41,274 bases of DNA from Zygnema cylindricum. Taxonomy: Eukaryota; Streptophyta; Zygnematophyceae; Zygnematales; Zygnemataceae. Shown one piece after another: positions 29,243-40,819 of this stretch; the stretch's first letter is position 1; every line of letters starts with the position of its first letter. Under the pieces are notes generated by a model. That model searched no databases. It was not told the DNA's origin and was given only the letters and a program-made list of their open reading frames with translations. Position numbers and translations under genes: made by a program. Where the stretch lies: contig JBBHKE010002449.1 of the NCBI GenBank assembly GCA_037447655.1, positions 1 to 41,274 of the forward strand, given 5' to 3'.

Positions 29243-30214
29243 ATCTCATCACTTTCCGCTTACGTCGATGTATAATTTGTCGTTTAGCTTCAGACCTGAC
29301 AGATAATCTCATAAGGTATGTCCCCATATATTGAAGTATCTACTTTTTTCTGTCGTTTTAACCCAAAACGCAGTTCCGTACGAGAAAAACTTTAGCCGTA
29401 CAGAAAAATCAATTCTTGAAAAGTACAGCAAACGTCAAGTCGATAGTTTGAATGTACTTCATGTTTGTCGTCGTGTGAGCGCATTTTGGCGTTTTCCTTT
29501 TTTCGACCCGCGGGCAAGAGAATCCATCCCGTTAAAAAACTTCATCATAAATCAACTCGCGACTCCATTTTAGGGAAAGTATCACCCAAACAACGAATAA
29601 AAAACAGTCCACAAACGCGCCACACGAGTGGGATAATTTTAGGACGAATGAGAGCACTCGCTATTTTTTTCCCTGTCTGTCACTTGCATGTACGGAAACG
29701 ACGAGCATGTAGGGAAAAAAATATGCAGGGGTCTCGGACCTCCACTTTCATTCATGGGTCCTTTGCAAATTTTTGCGCCGTCGTCGCCTCTCCCCTTTCC
29801 CTGTTACACTATCGCTTTTATCTCACACTTTTTAGAATGAGGCACGACCTTGAAATGAAAGATATTTGAAAAATAATTATTTTGACTACGTTTATGTAAA
29901 TTTTTATGCCAAGTCGAGTGAGAAAAGTCGAAAAAACAAAATCGGATAGCCATGGTGGAAAGTTCTTGAATTTGTGACGTTGACGTTGTCACAAGTGAAC
30001 ATGGCGTCACAATGTCACAAAACCCTAAATGTCTACAATGTCACGAAATTACAAAAATTTAGACGTTTACAACTGTCGTTGCTTTTGTTGACGTCACTAA
30101 TTGTCGAAAGTTTCGTAGCCGTCTTCATCGGTCACAAAGTTGTACCTACGTCTACAACCGTCACATGTCAAAGTTCCGATTTCATTTTCGCACATTGGGA
30201 CGCTCTGTAAAGTA
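29243..30214. other. Unassigned stretch; GTCAC-rich segment near 29975-30175
   Basis: No gene is supported. Open frames at 29331-29573 and 29465-29869 have no domain. In 29975-30175, short words GTCAC/GTGAC and CTACAA recur irregularly. This may be a low-complexity transposon end, unassigned. Confidence 0.3.
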
Positions 30215-30222
30215 GTACGTAG

Positions 30223-30591
30223 TAGTGTTGGGTATCGAGGATCTATTGCCGATGTTCGATATATATCGAATTTTAGGTATCCGATAATCGATATATCGAA
30301 TCCACGTACATAGAAGCTAAATATCCCAATATTTATGCAATTTTCTTTTCCCGATTTTTTCAATTCCCCGTGGCCGCGCCAGGGAGGTTAAATGATATTC
30401 CGTATGCTTTTCGTACGAATTTCCGTACGAAATTCGGTACTTTAGCTGTACGGACACCCATTTTTTGCGATATACATCGCGATAATTTATGTCGGTCCCG
30501 ATACGATATATCGAGGAGTCTGCTCGATCGATATTCGATATATCAAATATCGAAATTATCGCGATATGAATTTACCCGATACCCAACACTA
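30223..30591. mobile_element. hAT-like MITE, 369 bp
   Basis: Inverted ends TAGTGTTGGGTATCG and CGATACCCAACACTA match perfectly. A perfect 8-bp duplication GTACGTAG flanks it (30215-30222 and 30592-30599). An 8-bp duplication and TAGTG-type ends are typical of hAT elements. The interior is rich in ATATATCG palindromes and has no transposase. Confidence 0.85.
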
Positions 30592-30599
30592 GTACGTAG

Positions 30600-32484
30600 A
30601 ATCTTACCACAGTCCAAAATACTTTATCGAATTACCGATTACATTGGGACATACCCATAGTCAACCTTTTGGCAAAGTTTCGGAGAAAATTTCTTAGCGG
30701 TGATGCTTTTGATGAATCCTTTTGTTTATTTATTGGTCGAGAAAACGTGCGAACTAAAATTCGATTTGGTGCGAACTCACCGAATTTGATGTTGTCCAGA
30801 ATTTTCAAGTGTCTATACAAACCAATTACCCGTAAATACTACTCGGCCCGGTTTGGGTCCAAATCGTTTCAGACCGAACACCAATTTTTTTGTAGGATGA
30901 TTTGGTAAATTCACTAACAGATTTAGAACGGAATAAGTTCGGTTCTAAAAATTTAAATGACTGCTAAGTCCTGTTCGGTAGTTTAACAACAATTGAAATT
31001 TTATGTTATAATACACTCAATAGTGAAACATAGGACACTAAATTTGGCAAACTTCATTTTAACAACTTCCACCTTTATTTTAGTGTTTGTTGGGTTCTTT
31101 AATAATTATGGCTGTCAGTAGGTTTGGAACAATTTGTTCATTAGAATCCAACAAGCTGCCTTAGTTCTTAAATCTAAATTCCGTTTCCAAAAATTTACCA
31201 TGTGTTTGACCCACACTGTAACAGTGTCGAGCCAAATGCTACCCATAAAGCCACCTAGGTAGACATCACATGTATTCTTGTCAGCGTAGTCAACTCCTTC
31301 AATGAGGGATTGATGATTTTACGGTCGTCACACCTTTTCTTTACAAAAACATGCGGTAAAAAAAAATATTGACAGCTCGTATAACTATGTTTTAAATAGT
31401 GACATTCAATTACAAATATATTCTAATGGAGACAACTATACCAACGAGGTGAACATGCTACCATCAACGAGAATTTTTTAATACACAATTTTCATACCAT
31501 GGACAAGTTAACAAGAAATGAAAATATGCCTATAACACATATCTCGCTCCAACACAACCCTTCACCCGGTTTCGTACAATTCTAGTGTGGCCCAAACCAA
31601 GAATACAGTTTAAAAAAATGCTGAGATTTTCCACCAAACAAAAACATACAATATATTTTCTACCAATTGTTGTTTTGCCCAGTAACATTTCAGTTTTTGT
31701 TATGAGTTTAACAACGTAATTCCAACCATTAGAAATGTTTGACCGTGCTTCCAAGTTTTGGGGCTTGAGAGCAACGACAGTTTTAGTTTGGACAATGGTC
31801 ATTTATGAGTTTTCTCATTTTTGTTTTCACCCCCAGTTTAATGAAATCATAATGGTTTTCTATTTGGCCATTGTGTAGAATGCTTTGGCCTACCAACAAT
31901 ATTGTTGTTATGGGTTGTGAGATGTTCTCAATGGTACGAGATTAACACATAACAAGATAGCCGTGTGTTTATTTAGTATGCTATAATTACTTCCCATATA
32001 TGCAAAGTAGGCTAGTGTTTGAATGATATACATTGTTCGTGTTATGACAATGTGCGAATCGACATATCGATTGATTGTTCACGTCGGAATGTCGCTGTTG
32101 GTTCGTTTTTATTTTTCTCGTACGATGTATCAAATGCCATATTTTTCGGCTTCGTTGGTCCTAAAGAAAAGTTTTAAACGTTTTTGAGACAAAGTAGTGA
32201 GTAAAGTTTTTTGCAAGTGTAAGAGTGGGAAAAGTTCAAATAAATACCGTATTCATCTGTGATGTAAATGTGAATGTTATGGAAAGTTGTATATGCACTC
32301 TGTTCTAGTTGTGCACTTTGTTCTTGTCTAGATCCTATCACTTTGTCTCAAAGCACAATTTGCTATGTTAGATGTAGAGTTTGTCGTGAGTGAAGGAATT
32401 AGTCATAAGAAGAAAGAAAAAAAACACACCTTCACCTTCAACCGTTTCAAGTTTTACAACGATTGTAATATTCGCCTTGCCAAA
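30600..32484. other. Unassigned stretch
   Basis: AT-rich, no recognised gene or repeat. The minus-strand open frame 31530-31802 (90 codons) and others near 30632-30908 show no domain I recognise. Confidence 0.3.
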
Positions 32485-33002
32485 AGAGCCACATATTGAC
32501 ACGTGGCAACACCCCAGTGGTTGCGAGAGAAGGGGGAGACAAAACCATGGCGTCGGATATGGAAGGTACCTCTCCTTCCTCGTGCTGTACAACGACCGTA
32601 CAAATGCTATGGCGGCTAGTGTACTTTAGTGTTGTACGTTTATATACTATACAGTCTCCTTATTGGCGGAGGGTTTAGTAGATTGGCGGAGGGTTTAGTA
32701 GATAGGTTCAGTGAGTAGGTAGAGTAAAACTTACGCATTTCTGGGTGTTTTTAGAAGTCCTTTCTCTCGGAGGCCATCTGTATAAAACTATTGTCTTTGA
32801 ACAACCAACTGCTTAGTGGAGCAATTTAATTGATTCTTTTTGCTGCGAACTTTAGGGGAGTCCTAATTTCATAGGAAAATTGGGCCAAGACGTTGCGTGC
32901 TAGGGTTACACTTATTCTTGTGGGAATTGAAGTGAGCCAAGGCTATCCTAAAGGCTTAATTTGAGTTGCACATTCTGTGGGACTATAGAGTCCACATAGT
33001 TT
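32485..33002 (+). repeat. Worn copia LTR fragment (family 1/3-like)
   Basis: TGACACGTGGCAACA matches family 3 LTRs. GTAC words at about 32586-32637 follow, then TGCTT-AGTG-GAGCA (the first hairpin of the chain, near 32810), GATTCTTTTTGCTG, GGGGAGTCC, and GGCTATCCTAAAGGC leading to the LTR end. The order is the same as in intact LTRs in plus sense. No primer site follows. Small open frames at 32390-32678 are shadows. Confidence 0.6.
32662..32701. repeat. 20-bp perfect tandem duplication
   Basis: ATTGGCGGAGGGTTTAGTAG occurs twice in a row in the worn LTR. Confidence 0.85.
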
Positions 33003-33502
33003 AATTCTCCATCAGGCGCCGATAGTAATTTGTACGGAAACTTTTACTAGCCGTATTATTTGTTCACTTCTCTATCAGGTCGTGTCGGTAAGGAATCTAT
33101 TGCCTACATGCTTCATTTCGAATGGATCCACGTAGGTTCATGTTTAGACTAAGAGCACAGTCACACATTCCAAAAGCAAAAAATCCGACACTCGTATCTG
33201 TACGACCAGTCGCAAATTAAAATTACGTGAATGTACACTTTGTAAGTTCGTGTTTTGTCATTATTGTTGTCGTTTTTGTCGTTGTTTTATCGTTTGTATT
33301 TTGTCGTTGAAAATCAAAAAAATACAGGCGCGGCAAATCTTGGATGTGAATGGATGGTGGAGGCGGCGTCATGGCACAATCTTCAACATTTTTTTTTGGT
33401 GGTATTTGTGGCTTTGATTACAACTTGTTCGAAGGCGCGTGGCCTGCGCTATATGTAAGGGTTCCCATCTCACATCCATCGTGTATCATACGTGACCTTT
33501 CC
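33003..33502. other. Unassigned stretch
   Basis: No gene recognised. Open frames at 33255-33538 are without domains. Runs of TTGTCGTT near 33262-33308 are low complexity. Confidence 0.3.
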
Positions 33503-33523
33503 ACGTGTAAAAGTTTTACACGT
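33503..33523. repeat. 21-bp near-perfect palindrome
   Basis: ACGTGTAAAA, G, TTTTACACGT: two 10-bp arms with one central base. It lies 12 bp before the hairpin duplication. Confidence 0.8.
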
Positions 33524-33534
33524 TCAGTGTGTAG

Positions 33535-33690
33535 CTAGTCTCCTCCTTGAAAACAAGAGAGGAGACTAACTAGACACTGGATAAGATGACCGCTTGCTTC
33601 AAAAACACATAACTAGTCTCCTCCACAAAAACGAGGTTGGAGACTAACTAGACATTGGATAAGATGACCGCTTGCTTCAAAAACACATAA
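33535..33690. repeat. 78-bp tandem duplication, each unit with a hairpin
   Basis: Units start at 33535 and 33613. Each opens with an inverted repeat (33536-33568 and 33614-33646): TAGTCTCCTC ... GAGGAGACTA in the first, TAGTCTCC ... GGAGACTA plus inner CCTC/GAGG in the second. This is followed by a shared tail containing GATAAGATGACCGCTTGC. The tails are nearly identical while the loops differ. Confidence 0.8.
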
Positions 33691-33782
33691 TCGGACAGTC
33701 GACCTTGTTGCAAAAGTTAGAGAATCTTGTGAATCTCCGGTAATCATGTTTTATTAAAACACTACGACCTTTATCTGCAGGT

Positions 33783-33823
33783 TTTCAAAAATAACCCCAC
33801 TTTTAGCAAGATGAGGTTCACCC
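33783..33823 (-). mobile_element. Harbinger-like terminus (other end not found)
   Basis: The reverse complement reads GGGTGAACCTCATC then GCTAAAAGTGGGGTTATTTT, matching the starts of copies B and C, with TTA directly outside at 33824-33826. The left end could not be placed; the hairpin duplication may lie inside. Confidence 0.45.
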
Positions 33824-33871
33824 TTAGGCATCCTTGCCGAACCGTTTTGACGCTGCCTAAGTGCATGAAAA

Positions 33872-33990
33872 CAATCATACATATAGACATATACACATAT
33901 ATACATATGTACATCTACGTATACACATAAAAACATGTATGCATGTACACATACATATACCCATATACACACACAAACATACATATATTT
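33872..33990. repeat. Alternating purine-pyrimidine microsatellite
   Basis: Imperfect ATACATAT/ACACATAC runs. They explain the pseudo-open frames called here on both strands. Confidence 0.75.
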
Positions 33991-34090
33991 TCTCTGCCTC
34001 ACTACAGAACAACACCTACTTGTCATCGCATCGCGAATTTTCCCTGAAATCGGGGGGAAGGGGGTCCGCAGCGCGTCCGGGGAATAACAC

Positions 34091-34136
34091 GTACAGTTGA
34101 GTGTACATGCCGTACATTTATCTGTACGGTCCGTAC
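34091..34136. promoter_or_regulatory. GTAC cluster outside an LTR
   Basis: GTAC starts at 34091, 34103, 34112, 34124 and 34133, five within 46 bp. It lies just upstream of a hAT-like remnant. Confidence 0.4.
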
Positions 34137-34138
34137 AG

Positions 34139-34310
34139 TTATCGGCGATAGTTGTCATATCAGTGTTATCGCCGATAAACAACCGACATTATCAGTTAAT
34201 TATCGGCGGTAACAGCGATAGCGATATATCGTACGAATATATCGATTATCGACAACCCAAAAAAAGGCCCATATCGGTTATCAGCAAATCCTTACCCATA
34301 CACAACACTA
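34139..34310. mobile_element. hAT-like remnant, right end
   Basis: It ends ACCCATACACAACACTA, close to the inverted end of the MITE at 30223-30591, and shares ATATATCG words. Its left part holds a 12-bp inverted repeat TTATCGGCGATA (34139-34150) and TATCGCCGATAA (34167-34178). The left terminus and target duplication were not found. Confidence 0.45.
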
Positions 34311-35159
34311 GTTATTTGGTCCCCTTAGGATATTCCACTTTCCTTCACCTCCCCCACTGGTTTCAAACTCCTCACTCCAATGGCATTCGTGTTTTCGGTT
34401 GCCTCCTTCGTTCAAATACTTTCGTGACCCAATTTCTCGGTGCTGCCCTCCAAACAAATTTGTCCGACGTAGACGACCTTACTCACCTTCCCGATCCCCA
34501 AGTGGCTTTTGCTTCTTCGACTAGGTGTTTCCACCACCTCCCCTCTTACTTTACTCGTACTTCCCCTCCCACCAAGACGTCTGTTTCCTCTCTCTCAACC
34601 TTTGATGCCCGCCTCATGGACGACATTCACACTTTGTTAGGTCATGCCTTCTCGAAGGATTCCATTTGATTCTTCGCGTGCGTGTCTTCTCTCTTGTGGT
34701 GGACCTGGTTCTGGGGCTTCGCTATCAGCTACACATTTTTTATCCACTCTTCGATTCACAACTGCTCAATTCACCACCGCCTTTCGGTTTCGCCTTGGCC
34801 ACCCTCATCCTCCTTTACTTGCCTCTCTACTTTGCTCGTGTGGCCGTGTCTTGGAGCCCGATGGCATCCATTTGCTTCGTTGCTCCCATGCGGGAGAATT
34901 CATCTAGGAGCACAACACTATTCGCAACGCCATTGCGACTATCACTTTGAAGGGGGGCTTTGCTGTGAGTCGAGAAGTTTCTCAGATTATTCCCTCGCTC
35001 CGGATAGATGTTGTTTTGCTCGATGGTGCCCGTCGCATCTTTGTTGACGTTGTTTTGGCGAACCCTTCTTCGGCTATAGTCGTTGGTCAAGCAGCTCGAC
35101 ATGTTGGGGGGGGCGCCTGTGATGCCGCTAAGGCTAAGGAGCGTGATTATGCACACTGA
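34311..35159 (+). pseudogene. Non-LTR retrotransposon pol, C-terminal end, broken
   Basis: Two frames are needed: the first to a stop at 34667-34669, the second from about 34644 to 35157. The second has TAG at 34905-34907. Downstream of FRFRLGHPHPP comes a zinc-binding motif CSCGRVLEPDGIHLLRC (C-x-C-x9-H-x3-C), then HNTIRNAI, SREVSQI, and RIDVVLLDGARRIFVDVVLANP. This pattern is known from the C-terminal end of non-LTR reverse transcriptases of plants, algae and some animals. The spaced D ... DVV resembles a restriction-like endonuclease core, but that is inference. The reverse transcriptase catalytic domain is missing; a hAT-like fragment replaces the upstream part. The initial codons of the called frame (34097 on) belong to that fragment. 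Confidence 0.6.
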
Positions 35160-35180
35160 GACCCTATGGATGACTTTAAT

Positions 35181-35807
35181 TATTGAAAAGTAAGCTTTAG
35201 TAAGTCTTAGAAATTTGAGTTTAGGACTTAGAATATTTTTGGAATACCAACTGTTCAATATTGACCAAATTTAGTGTGGATTTTTTGTAGTATCTACACG
35301 AATAGTTATCTTTAAGTAAATTAGTGTGTAGGGCCGCCAATGAATGTAGACGTGATAAGAATCACCCGGATTTTTAGGGTATAGATATTGTTAGTGGACA
35401 ATTCTGGTCCAAACACTTAGATTTTTGTCAGTAGATTGTCTAGTGAACCTTGTACATACGTTTTAGATATTTTGAAGATCGTTAGAGTATTTAATTCAAT
35501 TAGGAATAATAAGTTTGATACAGAATGTACATTCTACACAGAGTTTAAGGAAATGAGAGCACTAAGTGCACTTTAAGGTGTTTTTCTGTTCTATTGTCCT
35601 TATTTTTGGCTGTGGTATATGTTTGTCTGGTTGTAAGACCTCTCTCAGTTAAAGCTACATATATTTCAACATAAATCTAGTCAAATAGGTATTACTCTTT
35701 GGGTTTGCTTCTACTGCCATGTCTACTAATGGCTCATTCCCTAGTGCAAGTGTGACGCCTAGTGGGAGTGGAACATAGCCAAGTCAAAATGCCCATGACC
35801 TTCAACA
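35181..35807 (+). repeat. Solo LTR, family 2
   Basis: TATTGAAAAG to ACCTTCAACA, 627 bp, the same TA ... CA ends as at 16461-17140. It contains the start of gag (MSTNGSFPSASVTPSGSG) before a stop. Flanks are TTAAT and TGTTA, which do not match, and the right edge is also the first base of the satellite array. One side was probably lost after insertion. Confidence 0.85.
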
Positions 35808-38800
35808 TGTTATCTAAACTACACAAATTGTTAGCGCTGACAGGAATTGTTATCTAAACTATACAAACAATTAGCGCTAACAGGAATTGTAACCTAACTT
35901 ACTCAAACTGTTATCGCTAACAAGAATTGTGATCTAAACTACACAAACTGTTAGCATTAACACGAATTGTTATCTAAACTTCACAAACAGTTAGCGCTAA
36001 CAGGAATTGTTACCAAAATTACACAAACTGTTAGCGCTAACATGAATTGTTATCTATACTACACAAACTGTTAGCGCTAATAGGAATTGTTACCTAAATT
36101 ACAAAAATTGTTAGCACTAACAAGAATTGTAACATAACTTACACAACTGTTATCGCTAACAGGAATTGTTATCTAAACTACACAAACTGTTAGGGTTAAA
36201 AGGAATTGTTATCGAAACTACACAAACTTTTAGCGCTAACAGAAATTGTTACCTAACTTACACAAACTATTAGCGCTAACAAGAATTGAAAACTAACTTA
36301 CAAAAACTTTTAGTGTTAACAAGAATTGTTATCTAAACTACACAAACTGTTAGCGCTAACAGGAATTGTTACCTAAATTACAAAAACTGTTAGCGCTAAC
36401 AGGAATTTTAACCTAACTTACACAAACTGTTAGCGCTAGTAGGAATTTTTATCTAAACTACCCAAACTGTTAGCGCTAACAGGAATTGTTTTCTAAACTA
36501 CACAAACTGTTAGCGCTAACAGGAATTGTTACCTATATTACACAAACTGTTTGCGCTAACATGAATTGTTATCTAAACTACACAAACTTTTAGTGCTAAC
36601 GGGAATTGTTATCTAAACTACACAAAGTCTTAGTGTTAAAATGAATTGTTTTCTAAACTACACAAACTATTAGCGATAACAGGAATTGTTCCCTAAATTA
36701 CAGAAATTGTTAGCGCTAACAACAATTTTTACCTAAATTACACAAACAGTTAGCGCTAACAAATTGCTATCTAAACAACACAAACTATTAGCGTTAACAA
36801 GAATTGTTATCTAACTTACACAAACTGTTAACGCTCACAAGAATTGTTACCTACATTACACAAACAGTCAGCGCTAACAAATTGTTATCTAACTTACACA
36901 AACTGTTAACGCTAACAAGAATAGTTACCTAAATTACACAAACAGTTAGCGCTAACAAGAATTGTTATCTATACTTGTCAAACTCTTAGCGCTAACAAGA
37001 ATTGTTACCTTACTTACACTAACTCTTAGCGCTAACAAAAATTGTTACCTAAATTACANNNNNNNNNNAGTACAAACGTGATTGTCAAACACATCAAATC
37101 CAGTGTTAAAAAATTGTGACCTAAACTACACAAACTGTTAGTGCAAACATGAACTGTCACCTAACTTACACAAATTGTTAGAGCTAACAAGAATTGTTAC
37201 CTAACTTACACAAACTGTTAGCGATAACAAGAATTGTAACCTAACTTTCACAAACAGTCAGCGCTAACAAGAATTGTTACCTAAACTACACAAACAGTTA
37301 GCGCTAACATGAATTGTCACCTAACATACACAAAATGTTAGCGCTAACAAGAATTGTAACATAACTTACACAAACTGTTAGCGCTAACAAGAATTGTCTA
37401 AACTACACAAACTGTTAGCGCTAATAAGAATTGTAACCTAAATTACACAAATTGTTAGTGCTAACAGGAAATGTTCTAAACTACACAAACTCTTAGCGCT
37501 TATTAGAATTCTAACCTAACTTACACAAACTGTTAGCGCTAACAATAAATGTAACCTAACTTACACAAATTGTTAGCGCTAACAAGAATTGTTACCTAAA
37601 CTACACAAACTGTTTGCGCTAACAGGAATTGTAACCTAACTTACACAAACTGTTAGCGCTAACAGGAATTGTAACCTAACTTACACAAACAGTTAGCGCT
37701 AACGAGAATTGTAACCTAACTTACACAAACAGTTAGCGATAACAACAATTGCAACCTAACTTACACAAACTGTTAGCGATAACAAGAATTGTAACCTAAC
37801 TTACACAAACTGTTAGCGCTAACAAGAATTATAACCTACACTACACAAACTGTTAGCGCTAACAAGAATTGTAACCTAACTTACACAAATTGTTAGCGCT
37901 TACAAGAATTGTTACCTAACTTACACAAACTGTTAGCGTTAACAAAAAATGTTACCTACCTTACACAAACTGTTAGTGCAAACAAGAATTGTTACCTAAA
38001 CTACACAAACTGTTAGCGCTAACAGGAATTGTCACTTAACTTACACAAACTGATAGCGTTAACAAGAATTGTAACTTAACTTACACAAACTGTTAGCGCT
38101 AACAAGAATTTTTCTAAACAACACAAACTGTTAGCGCTAATAAGAATTGTAACCTAAATTACACAAACTGATAGTGCTAACAGAAAATGTTCTAAACTAC
38201 ACAAACTCTTAGCGCTAATTAGAATTCTAACCTAACTTACACAAATTGTTAGCGCTTACAAGAATTGTTACCTAACTTACAGAAACTGTTAGCGCTAACA
38301 AGAAATGTTACCTATCTTACACAAACTGTTAGCACTAACAATAAATGTAACCTAACTTACACAAATTGTTAGCGCTAACAAGAATTGTTACCTAAACTAC
38401 ACAAACTGTTTGCGCTAACGAAATTGTAACCTAACTTACACAAACTGTTAGCGCTAACGAGAATTGTAACCTAACTTACACAAACTGTTAGCGCTAATAA
38501 GATTTGTTACCTAACTTACATAAACTGTTAGCGCTAACAAGAATTCTAACCTAACTTACACAAACTGTTAGCGCTAACAAGAATTGTAACCTAACTTACA
38601 CAAACTGTTGCGCTAACAAGAATTGTTACCTAACTTACACAAACTGTTAGCGATAACAAGAATTGTCACCTAAACCAAACAAACTGTTAGCGCTTACCGG
38701 AATTGTTCTAAACTACACAAACTATTAGCGCTAATAAGAATTGTAACCTAACTTACAGAAACAGTTAGGGCTAAAAATAATTGTTACCTAAACTACACAA

Positions 38801-40523
38801 ACTGTTAGCGCTAACAAGAACTGTTACCTACACTACAAAAACTATTAGCGCTAACAAGAATTGTTACCTTACTTACACAAACTGTTAGCGCTAACAAGAA
38901 TTGTAACCTAACTTACACAAAGTGTTAGCGATAAAGAGAATTGTAACCTAACTTACACAAAATGTTAGCGATAACAAGAATTATTACCTAAACTACACAA
39001 ACAGTTAGCGCTAACAAGAATTGTAACCTAACTTACACAAATTGTTAGCGATAACAAAAATTGCAACCTAATTTACACAAACAGTCAAGAAATGTTACCT
39101 AACTTACACAAACTATAAGCGCTTAGAAGAATTGTCACCTAACTTACACTAACTGTTAGCGCTTACAAGAATTGTTACCTAACTTACACAAAACTGTTAG
39201 CGCTAACATGAATTGTTACCTAAACTACACAAACTGTTAACGCCAACAGAAATTGTAACCTAACTTACACAAACTGTTATCGCTAACTAGAATTGTAGCC
39301 TAACTTACACAAACTGTTAGCGCAAAGGAATTGTAACCTAAACTACACAAACTGTTAGCCCTAACAGTTATTATTACCTAACTTACACAAACTATTAGCG
39401 CTAACAGGAATTATTACCTAACTTACCCAAACTGTTAGCGTAACAAGAATTGTAACCTAACTTACACAAACTGTATGCGATAACAAGAATTGTAACCTAA
39501 ACTACACAAACTGTTACTGCTAACAGGAATTGTAACCTAACTTACACAAACTATTAGCGCTAACAAATATCGTTACCTAAATTACAAAAATTGTTAGCGC
39601 TAACAGAAATTGTAACCTAACTTACACAAACTCTTAGCGCTAATAAGAATTGTAAACTAACTTACACAAACTGTTAGCGCAAAGGAATTGTAACCTAAAC
39701 TACACAAATTGTTAGCGCTAACAAGAATTATTACCTAACTTACACAAATTGTTAGCGATAACAAGAATTGTTACGTAACTTGCACAAATTGTAAGCGATA
39801 ACAAGAAATGTAACCTAACTTACACACACTGTTAGCACTAACAAGAATTGTTACCTAAACTACATAAACTATTAGCGCTAACAGGAATTTTATCCTAACT
39901 TACACAAACTGTTAGCGCTAACATGAATTGTATCCTAACTTACACAAACTGTTAGCGCAAAGGTATTGTAACCTTAACTACACAATCTGTTAGCGCTAAC
40001 AGGAATTATTACCTAACTTACACAATGTTAGCGCTAGCAGGATTGTAACGTAACTTACACAAACTGTTAGCGATAACAAGAGTTGTAACCTAACTTACAC
40101 AACTTGTTAACGATAACAAGAATTGTAACCTAAATTACACAAACTGTAAGTGATAAAAAGAATTGTAACTTAACTTAGACAAACCGTTAGTGTAAACAAT
40201 AATTGTTACCTTAACTACATAAACTGTTAGCGCTAACAGGAATTGTAACCTAACTTACACAAACTGTTAGCGCTAACAAGAATTGTAACCTAACTTACAC
40301 AAACTGTTAGAGTTAAAAAGAATTGTTACCTAAACTACACAAACTGTTAGCGATAACAGAATTGTCACCTAACCTACACAAATTGTTAGCGATAACAAGA
40401 ATTGTAACTCAACTTACTCAAACTGTTAGCGCTAACAAGAATTGTAACCTAACTTACACAAACTGTTAGCGATAACAAGAATTGTTACCTAACTTACACA
40501 ACTTGTTAGCGCTTACAAGAATT
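35808..40523. repeat. Satellite array, about 118 units of 40 bp with a 14-bp palindrome
   Basis: Each unit has the palindrome TGTTAGCGCTAACA, then (A/G)GAATTGT, then a variable joint AACCTAACTTACACAAAC or ATCTAAACTACACAAAC. Left-hand units mostly have the second form and AGGAATTG; right-hand units the first and AAGAATTG. Units range from about 36 to 41 bp. No open frame or unique spacer is present. A DNA-binding or heterochromatin role is possible but not shown. The size is uncertain because of the assembly gap. Confidence 0.95.
37059..37068. other. Assembly gap (10 N)
   Basis: Ten Ns lie within the satellite. About 60 bp after the gap match the unit poorly before the array resumes at about 37115, so the join is doubtful. 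Confidence 0.95.
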
Positions 40524-40659
40524 CTGCAACCACGTACGATGTTGCCACGTGTCATCCGGAGTGGCGGCGCCCGAAAAACGCCAAGGCGGCCTTTCTGGAA
40601 TCTCGGCTTGCACCACGGCCGTCGATTTCACATCGCTTTTATATCCGGACTGTCGAAAC

Positions 40660-40723
40660 AAATGTCCGTAACATTTGTTTCGTGCGGCATAAAATGTCCG
40701 TAACATTTGTTTCGTGCGGCATA
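40660..40723. repeat. 32-bp tandem duplication within the LTR
   Basis: Units 40660-40691 and 40692-40723 both contain AAATGTCCGTAACATTTG and TTTCGTGCGGCATA. Confidence 0.9.
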
Positions 40724-40819
40724 AATGGTACAACGGGTTCTATGCCAAAGATTCCATCCTAGTAGTTCAATGGAATCTTTGCCCTGTATTTATTCAAATA
40801 CCTATTGTCAGCACATATC

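Noticed and set aside
31530-31802. 90-codon minus-strand open frame
   Set aside because: No domain or context; likely chance in AT-rich DNA.
33754-34182. 142-codon frame rich in Tyr, Val and Cys
   Set aside because: It is a translation of the ACATAT microsatellite.
35808-40523. CRISPR-like array
   Set aside because: The whole 40-bp unit repeats with no unique spacers, and the context is a eukaryotic transposon region. It is a satellite.
40482-40733. Paired open frames on both strands
   Set aside because: They arise from LTR sequence with a 32-bp duplication and match no protein family I recognise.
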